DNA of 64,000 nucleotides, from contig NZ_CM001489.1 in NCBI RefSeq assembly GCF_000262465.1, forward strand, positions 5,246,741-5,310,740, read 5' to 3'. Both the position numbers and the translations under genes were made by a program. Source of the stretch: Frankia sp. QA3. Lineage in GTDB: Bacteria; Actinomycetota; Actinomycetes; Frankiales; Frankiaceae. The notes under the pieces are model-generated. The model was not told the origin of the DNA, ran no database searches, and was given only the letters and a program-made list of their open reading frames with translations. The number at the start of each line of letters is the position of its first letter. Position 1 is the first letter of the stretch. Below are positions 20,841 through 30,597 of this stretch, in pieces.

Positions 20841-22505
20841 ATGCGTCTCGCCAAACCCGTCCGCCTTGCTTTCGCCGCGGCGACGGCGGCAACCCTGGTC
20901 CTCACCTCCTGCGGCTCGGACTCGGGTTCCGATTCCGACGCGGGCACGTCCGGGGCGGCATCGGGCAAGCCCAAGGCCGGCGGGTCGCTGACCTACGCCC
21001 TTGACGTCGAACCGACCTGCTTCGACCTCCAGGTCAATCAGCAGGGAATCACCGGCGACATCGAACGCGGCGTGGTCGACTCCCTGGTGGCCGTCGACGC
21101 CAAGGGCGAATTCCATCCGTGGCTGGCGACGTCGTGGGAGGTCGCCGCGGATCTGAAGACCTACACCTTCAAGCTGCGCGAGGGGGTGACGTTCACCGAC
21201 GGCACGCCGTTCGACGCGGCCGTGGTGAAGGCGAACTTCGACCGTATCGTCGACAAGAAGACGAAGTCGCAGTACGCGGCCACCCTGCTCGGCCCCTACA
21301 CCGGCGCCGACGTCATCGACGCGCACACGGTGAAGGTCAACTTCGCCAAGCCCTTCGCCCCGTTCCTGCAGGCAACGAGCACCCCCAACCTGGGCTTCTA
21401 CTCCACGCGCTCGCTCAGCCGCCGCCCCGATGAGCTGTGCGCCGGCGGCAGCGCGATCGTCGGCACCGGCCCGTTCGTCTTCAGCAGCTACACCAAGGGC
21501 CAGAACGTCGTCCTGACGAAGAACCCGAAGTACAACTGGGCGCCGCAGCAGGCCGCGCACACCGGCGCGGCCTACCTGGACAAGGTGACCTTCCGGTTCC
21601 TGACCGAGGACACGGTACGAGTCGGCGCCGTCACCAGCGGCCAGGCCGACGTGGCCACGAGCATCCCGCCGTCGGACATCAAGACCGTCGAGGCGGACAA
21701 GGGCCTGAAGATCCGCAAGGTGGAGGACCCCGGCGGCGCCTACAACGTCTTCCTCAACACCGCCCACGGACCCCTGGCCGACCAGCGGGTACGCCGGGCC
21801 ATCCAGCTCGGCGCCGACGTCGACCAGGCCGTGAAGACGGTGTACTTCGGCCAGTACGCCCGGGCGTGGAGCCCGCTGACCCCCGCCACCCCGTCCTACG
21901 ACAAGACGCTGACCAACGCCATCGCGTTCGACCCGACGGCCGCCGGGAAGCTGCTCGACGAGGCCGGCTGGACGGGCCGCGACGGCCAGGGCTACCGGAC
22001 GAAGGACGGCAAGCGGCTGACCTTGGACTGGCCGTGGAACCCGCCGCACACCCGCGAGCAGCGGGAGGTCGTCGCCCAGGCGATCCAGGCCGACCTGAAG
22101 AAGATCGGCGTGGAGGTCACCCGGCCCGCCCTCGACATCGGCGCCTACGTCTCCCTGGCCCTGAACGGCAAGTACGACCTGTACGACTTCTCGTGGACGC
22201 GGTTCGAGCCGGACCTCCTGCGCGGGTTCTTCAACTCGGCCAGCCTGCCGGCCACCGGCGGCCAGAACGCGGCGAACCTGCGCGACCCGCAGGTGGACAC
22301 CTGGACTGAGGCCGGCGCGGCCACCCTCGACCGGGCCAAGCGGGACGACGTGTACGGCAAGGTGCAGCACAAGGTGGTCGTCGACGACGCGGTCGTGTTG
22401 CCGATCTACGTGCCGACGAAGCTCGTCGCCGTCGCAACCGACGTGTCGGGGCTGACCGTCGATCCCAACGGCAAGCCGCTGCTCTTCGACGCCTGGCGTA
22501 GCTGA
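20841..22505 (+). CDS. ABC transporter substrate-binding lipoprotein (family 5, dipeptide/oligopeptide type)
   Basis: This 554-residue solute receptor is anchored outside the membrane. The N-terminus has a positively charged start, a hydrophobic stretch and a lipobox LTSC, followed by a Ser/Asp/Gly-rich spacer. Family 5 features follow: ALDVEPTCFD, then a VADLKTYTFKLREGVTF-like block (here AADLKTYTFKLREGVTFTDG) and the C-terminal VVLPIYVPTK. Such receptors bind peptides, nickel, glycosides or opines, and the ligand cannot be read from sequence. Two ATGs overlap here; the one at 20841 gives the good signal peptide. Only 2 bp separate its stop from the first permease, so the five following genes appear to be one operon. 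Confidence 0.92.
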   Translation: MRLAKPVRLAFAAATAATLVLTSCGSDSGSDSDAGTSGAASGKPKAGGSLTYALDVEPTCFDLQVNQQGITGDIERGVVDSLVAVDAKGEFHPWLATSWEVAADLKTYTFKLREGVTFTDGTPFDAAVVKANFDRIVDKKTKSQYAATLLGPYTGADVIDAHTVKVNFAKPFAPFLQATSTPNLGFYSTRSLSRRPDELCAGGSAIVGTGPFVFSSYTKGQNVVLTKNPKYNWAPQQAAHTGAAYLDKVTFRFLTEDTVRVGAVTSGQADVATSIPPSDIKTVEADKGLKIRKVEDPGGAYNVFLNTAHGPLADQRVRRAIQLGADVDQAVKTVYFGQYARAWSPLTPATPSYDKTLTNAIAFDPTAAGKLLDEAGWTGRDGQGYRTKDGKRLTLDWPWNPPHTREQREVVAQAIQADLKKIGVEVTRPALDIGAYVSLALNGKYDLYDFSWTRFEPDLLRGFFNSASLPATGGQNAANLRDPQVDTWTEAGAATLDRAKRDDVYGKVQHKVVVDDAVVLPIYVPTKLVAVATDVSGLTVDPNGKPLLFDAWRS

Positions 22506-22507
22506 CC

Positions 22508-23692
22508 ATGACGGCCACCCCGGCGAGCAGCACTCCGTGGCCGGCGACCACCGGGCGCCGGCCACGGCGACGGGGCGACGACGGTCCGGCCGCGCCGCAT
22601 CCCGACGGATCCGCGGGGCCCGTCTGGGCCCGGGTTCTGCGGGGGGTGGCCGCCGCCGTCGGCCGCCGGGTGGCCGCCGCGGCGGCGGTCATGCTGGGCG
22701 CGGCGACAACCGCGTTCATCGCCCTGCACCTGCTGCCCGGCGATCCGGTGGCCATCATCCTCGGGCCGTCGACCATGGCCTCTCCCGAGGTGCGGGCGCA
22801 GATCCGGCTCGATCTGGGCCTCGACCGCCCGCTGATCATGCAGTACCTGCACTACCTGGGCCAGCTCCTGCAGGGCGATCTCGGCGAGTCCTACCAGCTC
22901 CAGCAGCCGGTGTCGAGACTGATCGGGGACCAGCTACGCCCGACGGTGGAGCTCGCCCTGGCCGCGATCGTCGTGGCGGTGGTCCTCGCGGTGGCCTCGG
23001 CGGTGGCCACCGCGGGGCGCCGCCCCGGCCTGCGCGCGCTGGCCAACCTCTGGGAGCTCGTCGCGGTGTCCACGCCGTCGTTCTGGCTGGGCATCCTGCT
23101 GCTCACCGCGTTTTCGTTCCGCATCGAGCTGTTCCCGGTCGCCGGGGCCGACGGGTTCTCCGCGCTGGTGCTGCCCGCGCTGACCCTCGGCCTGCCGGTG
23201 GCCGGGATCCTCGGCCAGGTGCTGCGGGAGGGGCTGGAGACCGCGCTCGAACAGCCCTTCGTCACCACCGCGCGGGCCCGGGGCCTGAGCCAGACCGCGG
23301 TCCGGCTGCGGCACGCGCTGCGCCACGCGACGGTGCCGCTGGTGACGCTGTCGGGCTGGCTGACCGGCACGCTGCTGGGCGGCGCGGTGCTCGTGGAGAA
23401 GGTCTTCGCCCGGCCCGGCATCGGTGCACTGACGCTACAGGCGGTCAGCAGCCGGGACATGCCCGTCGTCATGGGCGTCGTGCTGCTGTCCGCGCTGGTG
23501 TTCGTCGTGATCTCCACCGCCGTCGACCTGCTCTACCTTGCCATCGACCCGCGGCTGCGGGCCGAGGACAAGGGCCGAGGACCACAGCACGACCAAGAAC
23601 CGCAGCACGACCAAGAACCACAGCGCGAGCAGAACCACGAGGAGCCGGCGCCGGACATGAAGAAGGCGGGCGTGAAGGGCGCAGGAACATGA
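22508..23692 (+). CDS. ABC transporter permease (DppB/OppB type)
   Basis: This 394-residue membrane subunit has about six helices. A Pro/Arg-rich N-terminal cytoplasmic extension of some 45 residues precedes the family start (LPGDPVAIILGPS). The coupling loop that contacts the ATPase is present as EQPFVTTARARGLSQTAV, and VLVEKVFARPGIGAL is the typical C-terminal signature. The last 45 residues form a charged tail with repeated QHDQEP, unusual for the family. There is no clear ribosome site, so translation may depend on re-initiation from the upstream stop 2 bp away. Confidence 0.92.
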   Translation: MTATPASSTPWPATTGRRPRRRGDDGPAAPHPDGSAGPVWARVLRGVAAAVGRRVAAAAAVMLGAATTAFIALHLLPGDPVAIILGPSTMASPEVRAQIRLDLGLDRPLIMQYLHYLGQLLQGDLGESYQLQQPVSRLIGDQLRPTVELALAAIVVAVVLAVASAVATAGRRPGLRALANLWELVAVSTPSFWLGILLLTAFSFRIELFPVAGADGFSALVLPALTLGLPVAGILGQVLREGLETALEQPFVTTARARGLSQTAVRLRHALRHATVPLVTLSGWLTGTLLGGAVLVEKVFARPGIGALTLQAVSSRDMPVVMGVVLLSALVFVVISTAVDLLYLAIDPRLRAEDKGRGPQHDQEPQHDQEPQREQNHEEPAPDMKKAGVKGAGT

Positions 23693-24555
23693 CGGCGATC
23701 GACGCCGCCGTCGGGCTCGGCCGGCGCAGCCTGACCCGCGGACGTCGGCCGCCCCGGCTCGGGCTGGTGCTCGCGGCCGGCGTCCTGCTGCTGATCATCC
23801 TCATTGCGGTGGTGCCGGGGCTGTTCACCGACAGGTCCCCGACGGGCACCGCGTCGGTCGACGCGCTGCGCGGCCCGAGCGGGACGCACTGGTTCGGCAC
23901 CGACCAGCTCGGCCGGGACGTGTTCACCCGGGTGGCCCACGGGGCCGGCCGGTCGCTGCGGCTCGGCGTGGGCGCGACCGTGCTCGGCGTGCTGGGTGGC
24001 GCCGTGCTGGGTCTGGCCGCCGCACTCGGCGGCCGGGCGGCGGACACGGTGCTGATGCGGCTGGCCGACGTCCTGCTGGCGTTGCCGCCGCTGCTGCTGG
24101 CCCTGCTGGCGATGACGGTGCTCGGCAACGGCGCGTGGAACCTGACCCTCGCCGTGGCGATCTCCACGGTGCCCGGCTACGCCCGGATGGTGCGGGCGGA
24201 GGCGCTGGTGGTGCGCCGCTCCGGCTACGTCGAGGCGGCCGTCGGGCTGGGCCTGCGCCGCTGGCTGCTGGTCGCGCGGCACATCCTGCCGAACACCCTG
24301 GGCCCGCTGCTGGTGCTGGCGACCGTCGGCTTCGGCACCACGCTCATCGCCGCCTCCAGCCTGAGCTTCCTCGGCTTCGGCGCCGAGCCGCCGACCCCGG
24401 AGTGGGGGCTGATGCTCTCGGAGGGCCGCAACTACCTGTCCACCGCCTGGTGGATCGGGGTGTTCCCGGGCGCCGCGATCGCCGTCACGGTGATCACCGT
24501 CAACGTCGTGGGACGCCACGCCCAGGCGCGTTACACGAGGAGGACCAGCCGATGA
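23689..24555 (+). CDS. ABC transporter permease (DppC/OppC type)
   Basis: This 288-residue second permease has its ATG overlapping the previous stop (ATGA), showing tight coupling. Family landmarks are HWFGTDQLGRDVFTRVAHGA near residue 63, the coupling motif EALVVRRSGYVEAAVGLG, HILPN, and the end SFLGFGAEPPTPEWGLML. It forms the membrane channel with the upstream permease. Confidence 0.93.
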   Translation: MTAIDAAVGLGRRSLTRGRRPPRLGLVLAAGVLLLIILIAVVPGLFTDRSPTGTASVDALRGPSGTHWFGTDQLGRDVFTRVAHGAGRSLRLGVGATVLGVLGGAVLGLAAALGGRAADTVLMRLADVLLALPPLLLALLAMTVLGNGAWNLTLAVAISTVPGYARMVRAEALVVRRSGYVEAAVGLGLRRWLLVARHILPNTLGPLLVLATVGFGTTLIAASSLSFLGFGAEPPTPEWGLMLSEGRNYLSTAWWIGVFPGAAIAVTVITVNVVGRHAQARYTRRTSR

Positions 24556-26495
24556 GCGACCCCTCCGGGGCGCCCGCTCCGGCGACCCTCGCCCCGGCGG
24601 CGCCGGTGTCCGTCTCGACGGCGGTCCCGGCGGCCCTCCCGGCGGACGGGCCGAGCGCGGCGGTGCGGCCTCCCGTGCCGGCCGGTGATCCCCTGCTGGT
24701 CGTGGAGGGGCTCAGCGTGACCTTCGACGCCCGGTCCGCGCGCCCCGTCCGCGCTGTGCGGGACGTGTCGTTCACCCTGCGCCGAGGCGAGTGCCTCGCC
24801 ATCGTCGGGGAGTCCGGTTCCGGCAAGAGCGTCACCGCCCGGACGCTCGTCGGGCTGACGGGCGGCCGCGCGACGGTCAGCGCGCGGCGGCTGGGCTTCG
24901 ACGGCCAGGATCTGACCAGGTTGCGCGAGGCGTCGTGGCGGCGCATCCGCGGGCGGCACATCGGACTGGTGCTCCAGGACGCCCTGGTCTCCCTCGACCC
25001 GCTGCGCACCGCCGGGGCGGAGATCGCCGAGGCGCTGCGCACCCACCGGGTCGTCGACCGCGCCGAGGTGCGCCCCCGCGTGCTGAGCCTGCTCACCGAC
25101 GTGGGCGTGCCCGAGCCGGCCCAGCGGGCGGCGCAGTACCCGCACCAGCTCTCCGGCGGCCTGCGCCAGCGCGCGCTGATCGCCTCGGCGCTGGCCGCCG
25201 GCCCGGAGCTGCTGGTGGCCGACGAACCCACCACCGCCCTCGACGTCACCGTGCAGGCGCAGGTGCTCGACCTGCTGCGCGGCCTCGCCGCGGATGGCAT
25301 GTCGGTCCTGCTGATCAGTCACGACCTGGCCGTCGTCGCCGGGCTCGCCGACCAGGTGGCGGTCATGTACGGCGGGCTGGTCGTCGAGCAGGGGCCGACC
25401 GCGGCGGTGCTGGCCGACCCTCGTCACCCGTACACGCAGGCGCTGCTCGCGGCCGTGCCCGCGATGCACGCCAAGGGCACCCGGCTGTCGATCACGCCGG
25501 TCGACCGCCCGCCGGCCACAGCCGGCTGCCCGTACGCGGCCCGCTGCCCGCGCAGCGACGAGCGCTGCCGCGCCGAGCTGCCGCCCCTGGCGGGCGACGA
25601 GCCCGGCCACCGGACGTTGTGCTGGCATCCGGGTCCGCCCCCACCCACCGCCGCGGTCTCGGCGACCGTCACGGCCGCACCGGCGGCCGGGGTGGGGCGG
25701 ACGGACCGGGTCACCGGGGCCGGCCCACTCGTCGAGGTGGCCGCGATCCACAAGCGGTTCCGCTCCCCCGACGGGTCCTGGCGGCACGCCGTGCAGGACG
25801 TTTCGTTCGAGCTGTTCGCCGGCGAGACCCTCGGCGTGGTCGGCGAGTCCGGGTCCGGCAAGACGACCGTGGCCCGGATCGTGTTGGGGATGCAGGCCCC
25901 GGACTCCGGCACCGTGCGTTTCGCCGGCGCGCCCTGGAGCGGGCTGCCGGAACGCCGGCGGCGAGCCCTCCGGCCGCGCATCCAGGCCGTCTACCAGGAC
26001 CCGCTGGGATCGTTCGATCCACGGTTCACCACCGAAAAGATCATCGGTGAGGCGTTGGGTTCGGCCGGGGTACGTCGCGGGCAGCAACGCCGTGACCGGG
26101 TCGTCGACCTGCTCGAACGGGTGGGGTTGGCGCCCGGCCTGCTGCGGCGGCGTCCGCTGGAGCTCTCCGGTGGTCAGCGGCAACGGGTCGCCATCGCACG
26201 GGCCCTGGCCACCGAGCCCGAGCTGCTCGTCTGCGACGAGCCGGTCTCCGCGCTCGACGTCTCGGTCCAGGCTCAGATCCTCGACCTGCTCGCCGGGCTC
26301 CAGCACGATCTCGGAGTCGCCATGCTGTTCATCTCCCACGACCTCGGCGTGATCCACCACATCAGCGACCGGCTGGTGGTGATGAAGGACGGCCGGGTCG
26401 TCGAGACCGGCCCGGTCGGGCAGGTCTTCGCCCAGCCGGCGCAGGAGTACACCCGGGCCCTGCTGGCCGCCGTGCCCCGGCCCGCCCTCACTTGA
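24552..26495 (+). CDS. Fused dual ATPase of a peptide-type ABC transporter (DppD-DppF like)
   Basis: This 647-residue protein carries two ABC ATPase domains in tandem. Domain 1: Walker A GESGSGKSVT, signature LSGGLRQRAL, Walker B LLVADEP, ISHD, then the oligopeptide C-terminal box with Cys residues (CPYAARCPRSDERCRAE) that in this family can hold an iron-sulfur cluster. Domain 2: Walker A GESGSGKTTV, signature LSGGQRQRVA, Walker B LLVCDEP, ISHD. In many bacteria these are two genes, though fusions are common in actinobacteria. The first 45 residues are Ala/Pro-rich and not part of the fold. Its start overlaps the permease stop (ATGA), and its stop overlaps the start of the LAL regulator (TTGA). 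Confidence 0.93.
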   Translation: MSDPSGAPAPATLAPAAPVSVSTAVPAALPADGPSAAVRPPVPAGDPLLVVEGLSVTFDARSARPVRAVRDVSFTLRRGECLAIVGESGSGKSVTARTLVGLTGGRATVSARRLGFDGQDLTRLREASWRRIRGRHIGLVLQDALVSLDPLRTAGAEIAEALRTHRVVDRAEVRPRVLSLLTDVGVPEPAQRAAQYPHQLSGGLRQRALIASALAAGPELLVADEPTTALDVTVQAQVLDLLRGLAADGMSVLLISHDLAVVAGLADQVAVMYGGLVVEQGPTAAVLADPRHPYTQALLAAVPAMHAKGTRLSITPVDRPPATAGCPYAARCPRSDERCRAELPPLAGDEPGHRTLCWHPGPPPPTAAVSATVTAAPAAGVGRTDRVTGAGPLVEVAAIHKRFRSPDGSWRHAVQDVSFELFAGETLGVVGESGSGKTTVARIVLGMQAPDSGTVRFAGAPWSGLPERRRRALRPRIQAVYQDPLGSFDPRFTTEKIIGEALGSAGVRRGQQRRDRVVDLLERVGLAPGLLRRRPLELSGGQRQRVAIARALATEPELLVCDEPVSALDVSVQAQILDLLAGLQHDLGVAMLFISHDLGVIHHISDRLVVMKDGRVVETGPVGQVFAQPAQEYTRALLAAVPRPALT

Positions 26496-29458
26496 CCGGC
26501 TCACGTTCCGGCGCCGGCCGGCGGCCGCGCGCCGTCCGGCCGAAGGAACGTCGCCGCCTGCTGGCGGCACTCGAGGCGTTGGCAACCGGCCAGGGGCGCA
26601 TCGTCGAGGTCCGCGGGGAGCCCGGCATCGGCAAGACCCGACTGCTCGGCGAGCTGACCCGGCAGGCGGCCCGGCGCGGCCTGCCGGTCATCCGGGGTCG
26701 GTGCGCCGAGACCGATCACGCGGTCCGCTTCGGGGTGTTCAGCCGGCTGTTGTCCATCTCTCCGCCCGCCTCCGCGGAGGCCGACCGGTCCTCGCCCGGC
26801 CCGTTGCTGGCCGCCATGTTGTCCACCCCGGATGCCGCGGGCTCGCTGTTCGATGCCGCCCGGCTGCTGCTGGGCCGGGCGGCCGGCGACGGGCTCGTCC
26901 TGATCGTCGACGACGCCCACTGGGCGGACGAGGCGTCCAGCGCGTTCATCGACCATCTCGTCCGCTGGCCGGTCGACGCCCACCTGCTGCTCGTCCTGGC
27001 GCACCGGCCGCGCCAGAGCCCGCCCCGGCTGCTCGCCTCCCTCGCCCACGGCGAGGAAATCGGCACGGTCGACCGCATCGACGTCCCACCGCTCACCCTG
27101 GACCAGGCGGCGCTCCTGACCGGGCTGGCCGCGGACGACCCACTGCTGCGGGAGCTGCATCAGGTGAGCGGGGGCATTCCGCACTACCTGCTCGGTCTCG
27201 CCGCCCTCGCGCCCCACCCGGGCCCCTCCCACACCTGGGCCGAGCTCGCGTCCGGCGTGGGCCGTGCGGACGACCCGGGCGACCTCGACCAGCCTCCCCG
27301 CGACCTGGTCAGCCCGGTGCTGGCCGAGCTCGCCGAGCTGGACGCGGCGTGCCTGCGCGTGGTCTGGGCGGCGGTGGTCGTCGACGAGACGTTCGACGTC
27401 GACACCATCGCCGCCGTCGCCGAGCTGGGGGTCGAACCGGCCTGCGTCGCCGTCGCCAACCTCACCGCGCGAGACCTGCTGGTGGCGACCGGCGACGGGG
27501 CGACCTACCGGCTGCGCCATCCGCTGCTGGCCCGCATGCTCTACCCGACCCTCGACCCGGGCTGGCGCCGGGCGGCGCACCGCCGGGCGGCGCGGATCCT
27601 CGGTCTGTCCGGCGCGCCACCGGCTGTCCTCGCGGCGCACATCGAGCACTGCCCGCAGGACTCGGGGTTCGAGGAGGTGGAGGTGCTCGCCTGGGCGGCC
27701 GAGGAGTCACTGGCCAGCGCGCCGCCCGATGCCGTGCGCTGGCTGCGCCTGGCGCTGCGCATCCTCGCGGGCGTCGACGGCGGGGATCCGGACCGGGTCG
27801 AGGGCCTGCGCGGCGAGCTGTCCCTCAGCCTCGCCCGGGCGTTGGGCTCGGCCGGGCAGCTCGCCGAGAGCCTGGCGCAGATCCGCCAGACCCTGCGGCT
27901 GGCCGCCACGCGGCCGGCGACGGCCCGTGCCGACCTCGCCTCCCTCTGCGCGATGCTGGCCTACTCCCTCGGGCAGCACGCGGACTCGCAGGCGATCCTC
28001 ACCGACGAGATCGACGCCGCCATCGGCGAGCCGCCGGGGCAACGCGCCCACCCACCGGCCGCCGGACGGCCGGTCCGCCCGCAGGCTCGGCCGGCCGTCA
28101 TCACCCTGCTGCTGACCCGGGCGGCGGTGGGGCTGCTCGACGGGACGCCGCCCAGCCCCGACGATCTGGGCCTGCTGCTACGGCTGGCCCGCGAGCAGCA
28201 GGACCACACCGCCGAGGTCGGCGCGCTGGCCCTGCGCGGCGTCGTCGAGGCGTTCGGCGGCGACATCCCGGCGGCCGCGACGACCGTGACCCGCTGCATC
28301 GCCATCGCCGACCGGCTGCCCGACGCCGACCTCGCCGACCATCCCGAGCACCTGGCCCTGCTCGGCTGGGCGGACTCGGTGCTGGGCCGCCAGCTCGACG
28401 CCGAACGGCACTTCAGCCGCGGGGCCGCCCTCGCCCGCCGCTCCGGCCGCGACGACACCCTGCCGCTGCTGCTCGGCGGGCTCGGCGCGGTCTACCACCG
28501 GGTCGGCCGGCTGGCCGACGCCCGCCGGACCGCCGCCGAGGTGCAGCACCTGATCCGCAACACCCGGCGCGGCCACCACACGAACCTCGCCGATGCCATC
28601 GAGGCGCTGGCCGGGGTGTGGATCGACGGCCACGGCAGCCGGCGGGCGGCCACGCTGGCCGAGGAGGCCGCCATCGAGCGGTTCACCGCCCGGCCGACGC
28701 CGCGGCGGTCCTGGTGGGGCGATGTGGCGGCGATCTGGACCGCGTACGCGGCCGAGACCGACAGCGGCGATCCGCACCGGACGATGGCGCTGATCCTCGA
28801 CACGGGCGGCGGCGAGACACTGGCGGAGCTGTCGCCCGTCCTGCGCCCGATGGCGTTCGAGGCGCTCACCGCCGCCTCCGAACGCCTCGGGGACACCCCC
28901 GCCGCCCTGCGCTGGGCGGACGGCGCCGAACAGGCCGCCGAGCGCCTGGATCTGGGCTACCAGCGCGGGCACGCCCTCGCTGCCCGGGCGCACGCGCTGC
29001 GCCAGACCGAGCCGGCCCTGGCCGGCGCGCTGTACCAGCAGGCGGCGGACCTGTTCGCCGCCGCCGGCATGCTCTCGCTGCGCACCTACCTGCTGGTGCA
29101 GGGCGGGATGTGTCTGGCGGCGGCGGGGCGTCCCAACCCGGCCGCCCACCAGCTCGCCGTCGCGGCCGAGCTGGCCGGCCGGTGCGGGGCACACCGGCTG
29201 GGCGCGCAGGCCCGCGCCGCCCTGCGCGCGCTGGACGAGCGGCGATCGGCCGGAGTCGACGCGCTGGCCGGCCTCACCCCCCGGGAACGCGAGATCGCCC
29301 TGGTGGCGGTCGGTGGCAAGACGAGCCGGCAGATCGCCTACGACCTGCGGCTGAGCCCGCGGACGGTGGACGCGCACCTGACCCGCATCTACCGCAAGCT
29401 CGGCGTGTCCTCCCGGGTGGCGCTGGTCCGGCTCATCGACGGCAGCGGGCCGCGATGA
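26492..29458 (+). CDS. LuxR-type large ATP-binding regulator (LAL)
   Basis: This 988-residue STAND-type activator probably controls the polyketide cluster or the transporter in whose operon it sits. Walker A (GEPGIGKT) is near residue 42, and a Walker B-like LVLIVDDAHWAD is near 130. A long helical TPR-like region follows. The C-terminal LuxR HTH (LTPREREIALVAVGGKTSRQ, then SPRTVDAHLTRIYRKLGV) ends the protein. The TTG start overlaps the stop of the ATPase gene and has no ribosome site, so it should be translated by coupling. LAL proteins (MalT/PikD type) bind inducers and ATP in many actinomycete polyketide clusters; which promoter it binds is not visible. Confidence 0.9.
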   Translation: MTGSRSGAGRRPRAVRPKERRRLLAALEALATGQGRIVEVRGEPGIGKTRLLGELTRQAARRGLPVIRGRCAETDHAVRFGVFSRLLSISPPASAEADRSSPGPLLAAMLSTPDAAGSLFDAARLLLGRAAGDGLVLIVDDAHWADEASSAFIDHLVRWPVDAHLLLVLAHRPRQSPPRLLASLAHGEEIGTVDRIDVPPLTLDQAALLTGLAADDPLLRELHQVSGGIPHYLLGLAALAPHPGPSHTWAELASGVGRADDPGDLDQPPRDLVSPVLAELAELDAACLRVVWAAVVVDETFDVDTIAAVAELGVEPACVAVANLTARDLLVATGDGATYRLRHPLLARMLYPTLDPGWRRAAHRRAARILGLSGAPPAVLAAHIEHCPQDSGFEEVEVLAWAAEESLASAPPDAVRWLRLALRILAGVDGGDPDRVEGLRGELSLSLARALGSAGQLAESLAQIRQTLRLAATRPATARADLASLCAMLAYSLGQHADSQAILTDEIDAAIGEPPGQRAHPPAAGRPVRPQARPAVITLLLTRAAVGLLDGTPPSPDDLGLLLRLAREQQDHTAEVGALALRGVVEAFGGDIPAAATTVTRCIAIADRLPDADLADHPEHLALLGWADSVLGRQLDAERHFSRGAALARRSGRDDTLPLLLGGLGAVYHRVGRLADARRTAAEVQHLIRNTRRGHHTNLADAIEALAGVWIDGHGSRRAATLAEEAAIERFTARPTPRRSWWGDVAAIWTAYAAETDSGDPHRTMALILDTGGGETLAELSPVLRPMAFEALTAASERLGDTPAALRWADGAEQAAERLDLGYQRGHALAARAHALRQTEPALAGALYQQAADLFAAAGMLSLRTYLLVQGGMCLAAAGRPNPAAHQLAVAAELAGRCGAHRLGAQARAALRALDERRSAGVDALAGLTPREREIALVAVGGKTSRQIAYDLRLSPRTVDAHLTRIYRKLGVSSRVALVRLIDGSGPR

Positions 29459-29488
29459 AGGCCGACCGGGCCGCGATGAAGGCCGACC
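29447..29488. repeat. 21-bp direct repeat x2 across the LAL stop codon
   Basis: Two 21-bp copies (GGGCCGCGATGAAGGCCGACC) lie head to tail. The first contains the LAL stop codon. As 21 is a multiple of three, the second copy holds a second in-frame TGA. Confidence 0.8.
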
Positions 29489-29556
29489 GGGCCGGCCGGG
29501 CCGCGCGATGCCGGTGCCCGGCCGGTCGCCGAGTCGCGCGGCGCAGGGGCGTCCGG

Positions 29557-30327
29557 TCATCCCGTGGAGGGCAGCTCGAACCGGTCGTCGTCGAGCAGGA
29601 TGGCGCGCTGGATCTCCCGCAGGGGGCGGCCCGGCTCGACGCCGAGCTCCTCGGCGAGAAGCCCCCGCGCGCGCTGGTACACGCGCAGCGCGTCGGCCTG
29701 CCGCTCCGACCGGTACAGCGCGATCATGAGCTGGCGGTAGAAGGCCTCCCGCATCGGATGTTCCAGGGTCAGCTCGAACAGCTGCCCGACGAGCTCGCGG
29801 TGACGGCCGGCGCTGAGCCCGGACTCCATCATCATCTCCAGGCACTCCAGCCGGGCCTCCTCCAGCCGGGTGACGAAGGCGTCCACGATCGGGCCGTCGC
29901 GCAGATCGCTGAGGGCGGGACTGCGCCACAGCGCGAGCGCGGCCGTGAACTGCTCGATCGCCTGCGGGTGCCGGCCGGAGCGGGCATGGCGCCGGCCGGC
30001 CGCCACCCGCTGCTCGAACTGGTGCAGGTCGACGGCCTCCGGCTCGACGGCCAGCAGATATCCCGGCGACCGCGTGATGATCGGGCACTGCGGGCGCCTG
30101 GGGCAGGTGAGCAGCTTGCGCAGCTGAGAGACGTAGACGTGCAGCGCGGCGGTCGCCCGCCGCGGCGGGTCGTCCGGCCAGATCTCGGCGACCAGCAGGT
30201 CGGCGGCGACCACCTGCCGGGCCCGGGCCAGCAGCACCGCCAGCAGCACGGTCAGCTTCGGGGCGCTCACGCGCACCTGCCGATCGCCGTCCAGCACGCG
30301 AAGAGGTCCCAGGATCTCGTATCGCAC
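29557..30327 (-). CDS. SARP/AfsR-type transcriptional activator (BTAD domain)
   Basis: This 256-residue short SARP has an OmpR-like winged helix at residues 1 to 95 (YEILGPLRVLDGDRQVRV, LTVLLAVLLARARQVVAADL, ALHVYVSQLRKLL, SPGYLLAV). A bacterial transcriptional activation domain follows (FEQRVAAGRRHARSG, then MREAFYRQLMIALYRSERQADALRVY). SARPs activate antibiotic clusters by binding heptamer direct repeats near the -35 region. I chose the GTG at 30327, where the winged helix begins; a longer frame upstream adds Arg-rich sequence of no family. It is convergent with the LAL gene. Together the two strongly suggest cluster-specific control of the polyketide. Confidence 0.9.
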   Translation of the reverse strand: MRYEILGPLRVLDGDRQVRVSAPKLTVLLAVLLARARQVVAADLLVAEIWPDDPPRRATAALHVYVSQLRKLLTCPRRPQCPIITRSPGYLLAVEPEAVDLHQFEQRVAAGRRHARSGRHPQAIEQFTAALALWRSPALSDLRDGPIVDAFVTRLEEARLECLEMMMESGLSAGRHRELVGQLFELTLEHPMREAFYRQLMIALYRSERQADALRVYQRARGLLAEELGVEPGRPLREIQRAILLDDDRFELPSTG

Positions 30328-30597
30328 GGCCTGCCCCACGGGAAGTAGACGTCGGTGACGCGCGCCGAACCCGACGGGCTGGGCGCCCTGCGCCTCGGCC
30401 GCATCCGACGGCCGAACGCCGCCGCGCCTCGCCCGGACTTCCAGGGCGGGCGGCGGGCACGTCGCCCACCGTCTCACGCCCCCCGCGGCCCGCATATTGG
30501 AGGAATCGCGTAGTACTCCGACTTCTCGCTCGCCCGAGACACACTCACGTAACGGCAGCGGGATCGGCACCGCGGCCACCGGCCCCCGGAACGCGGG

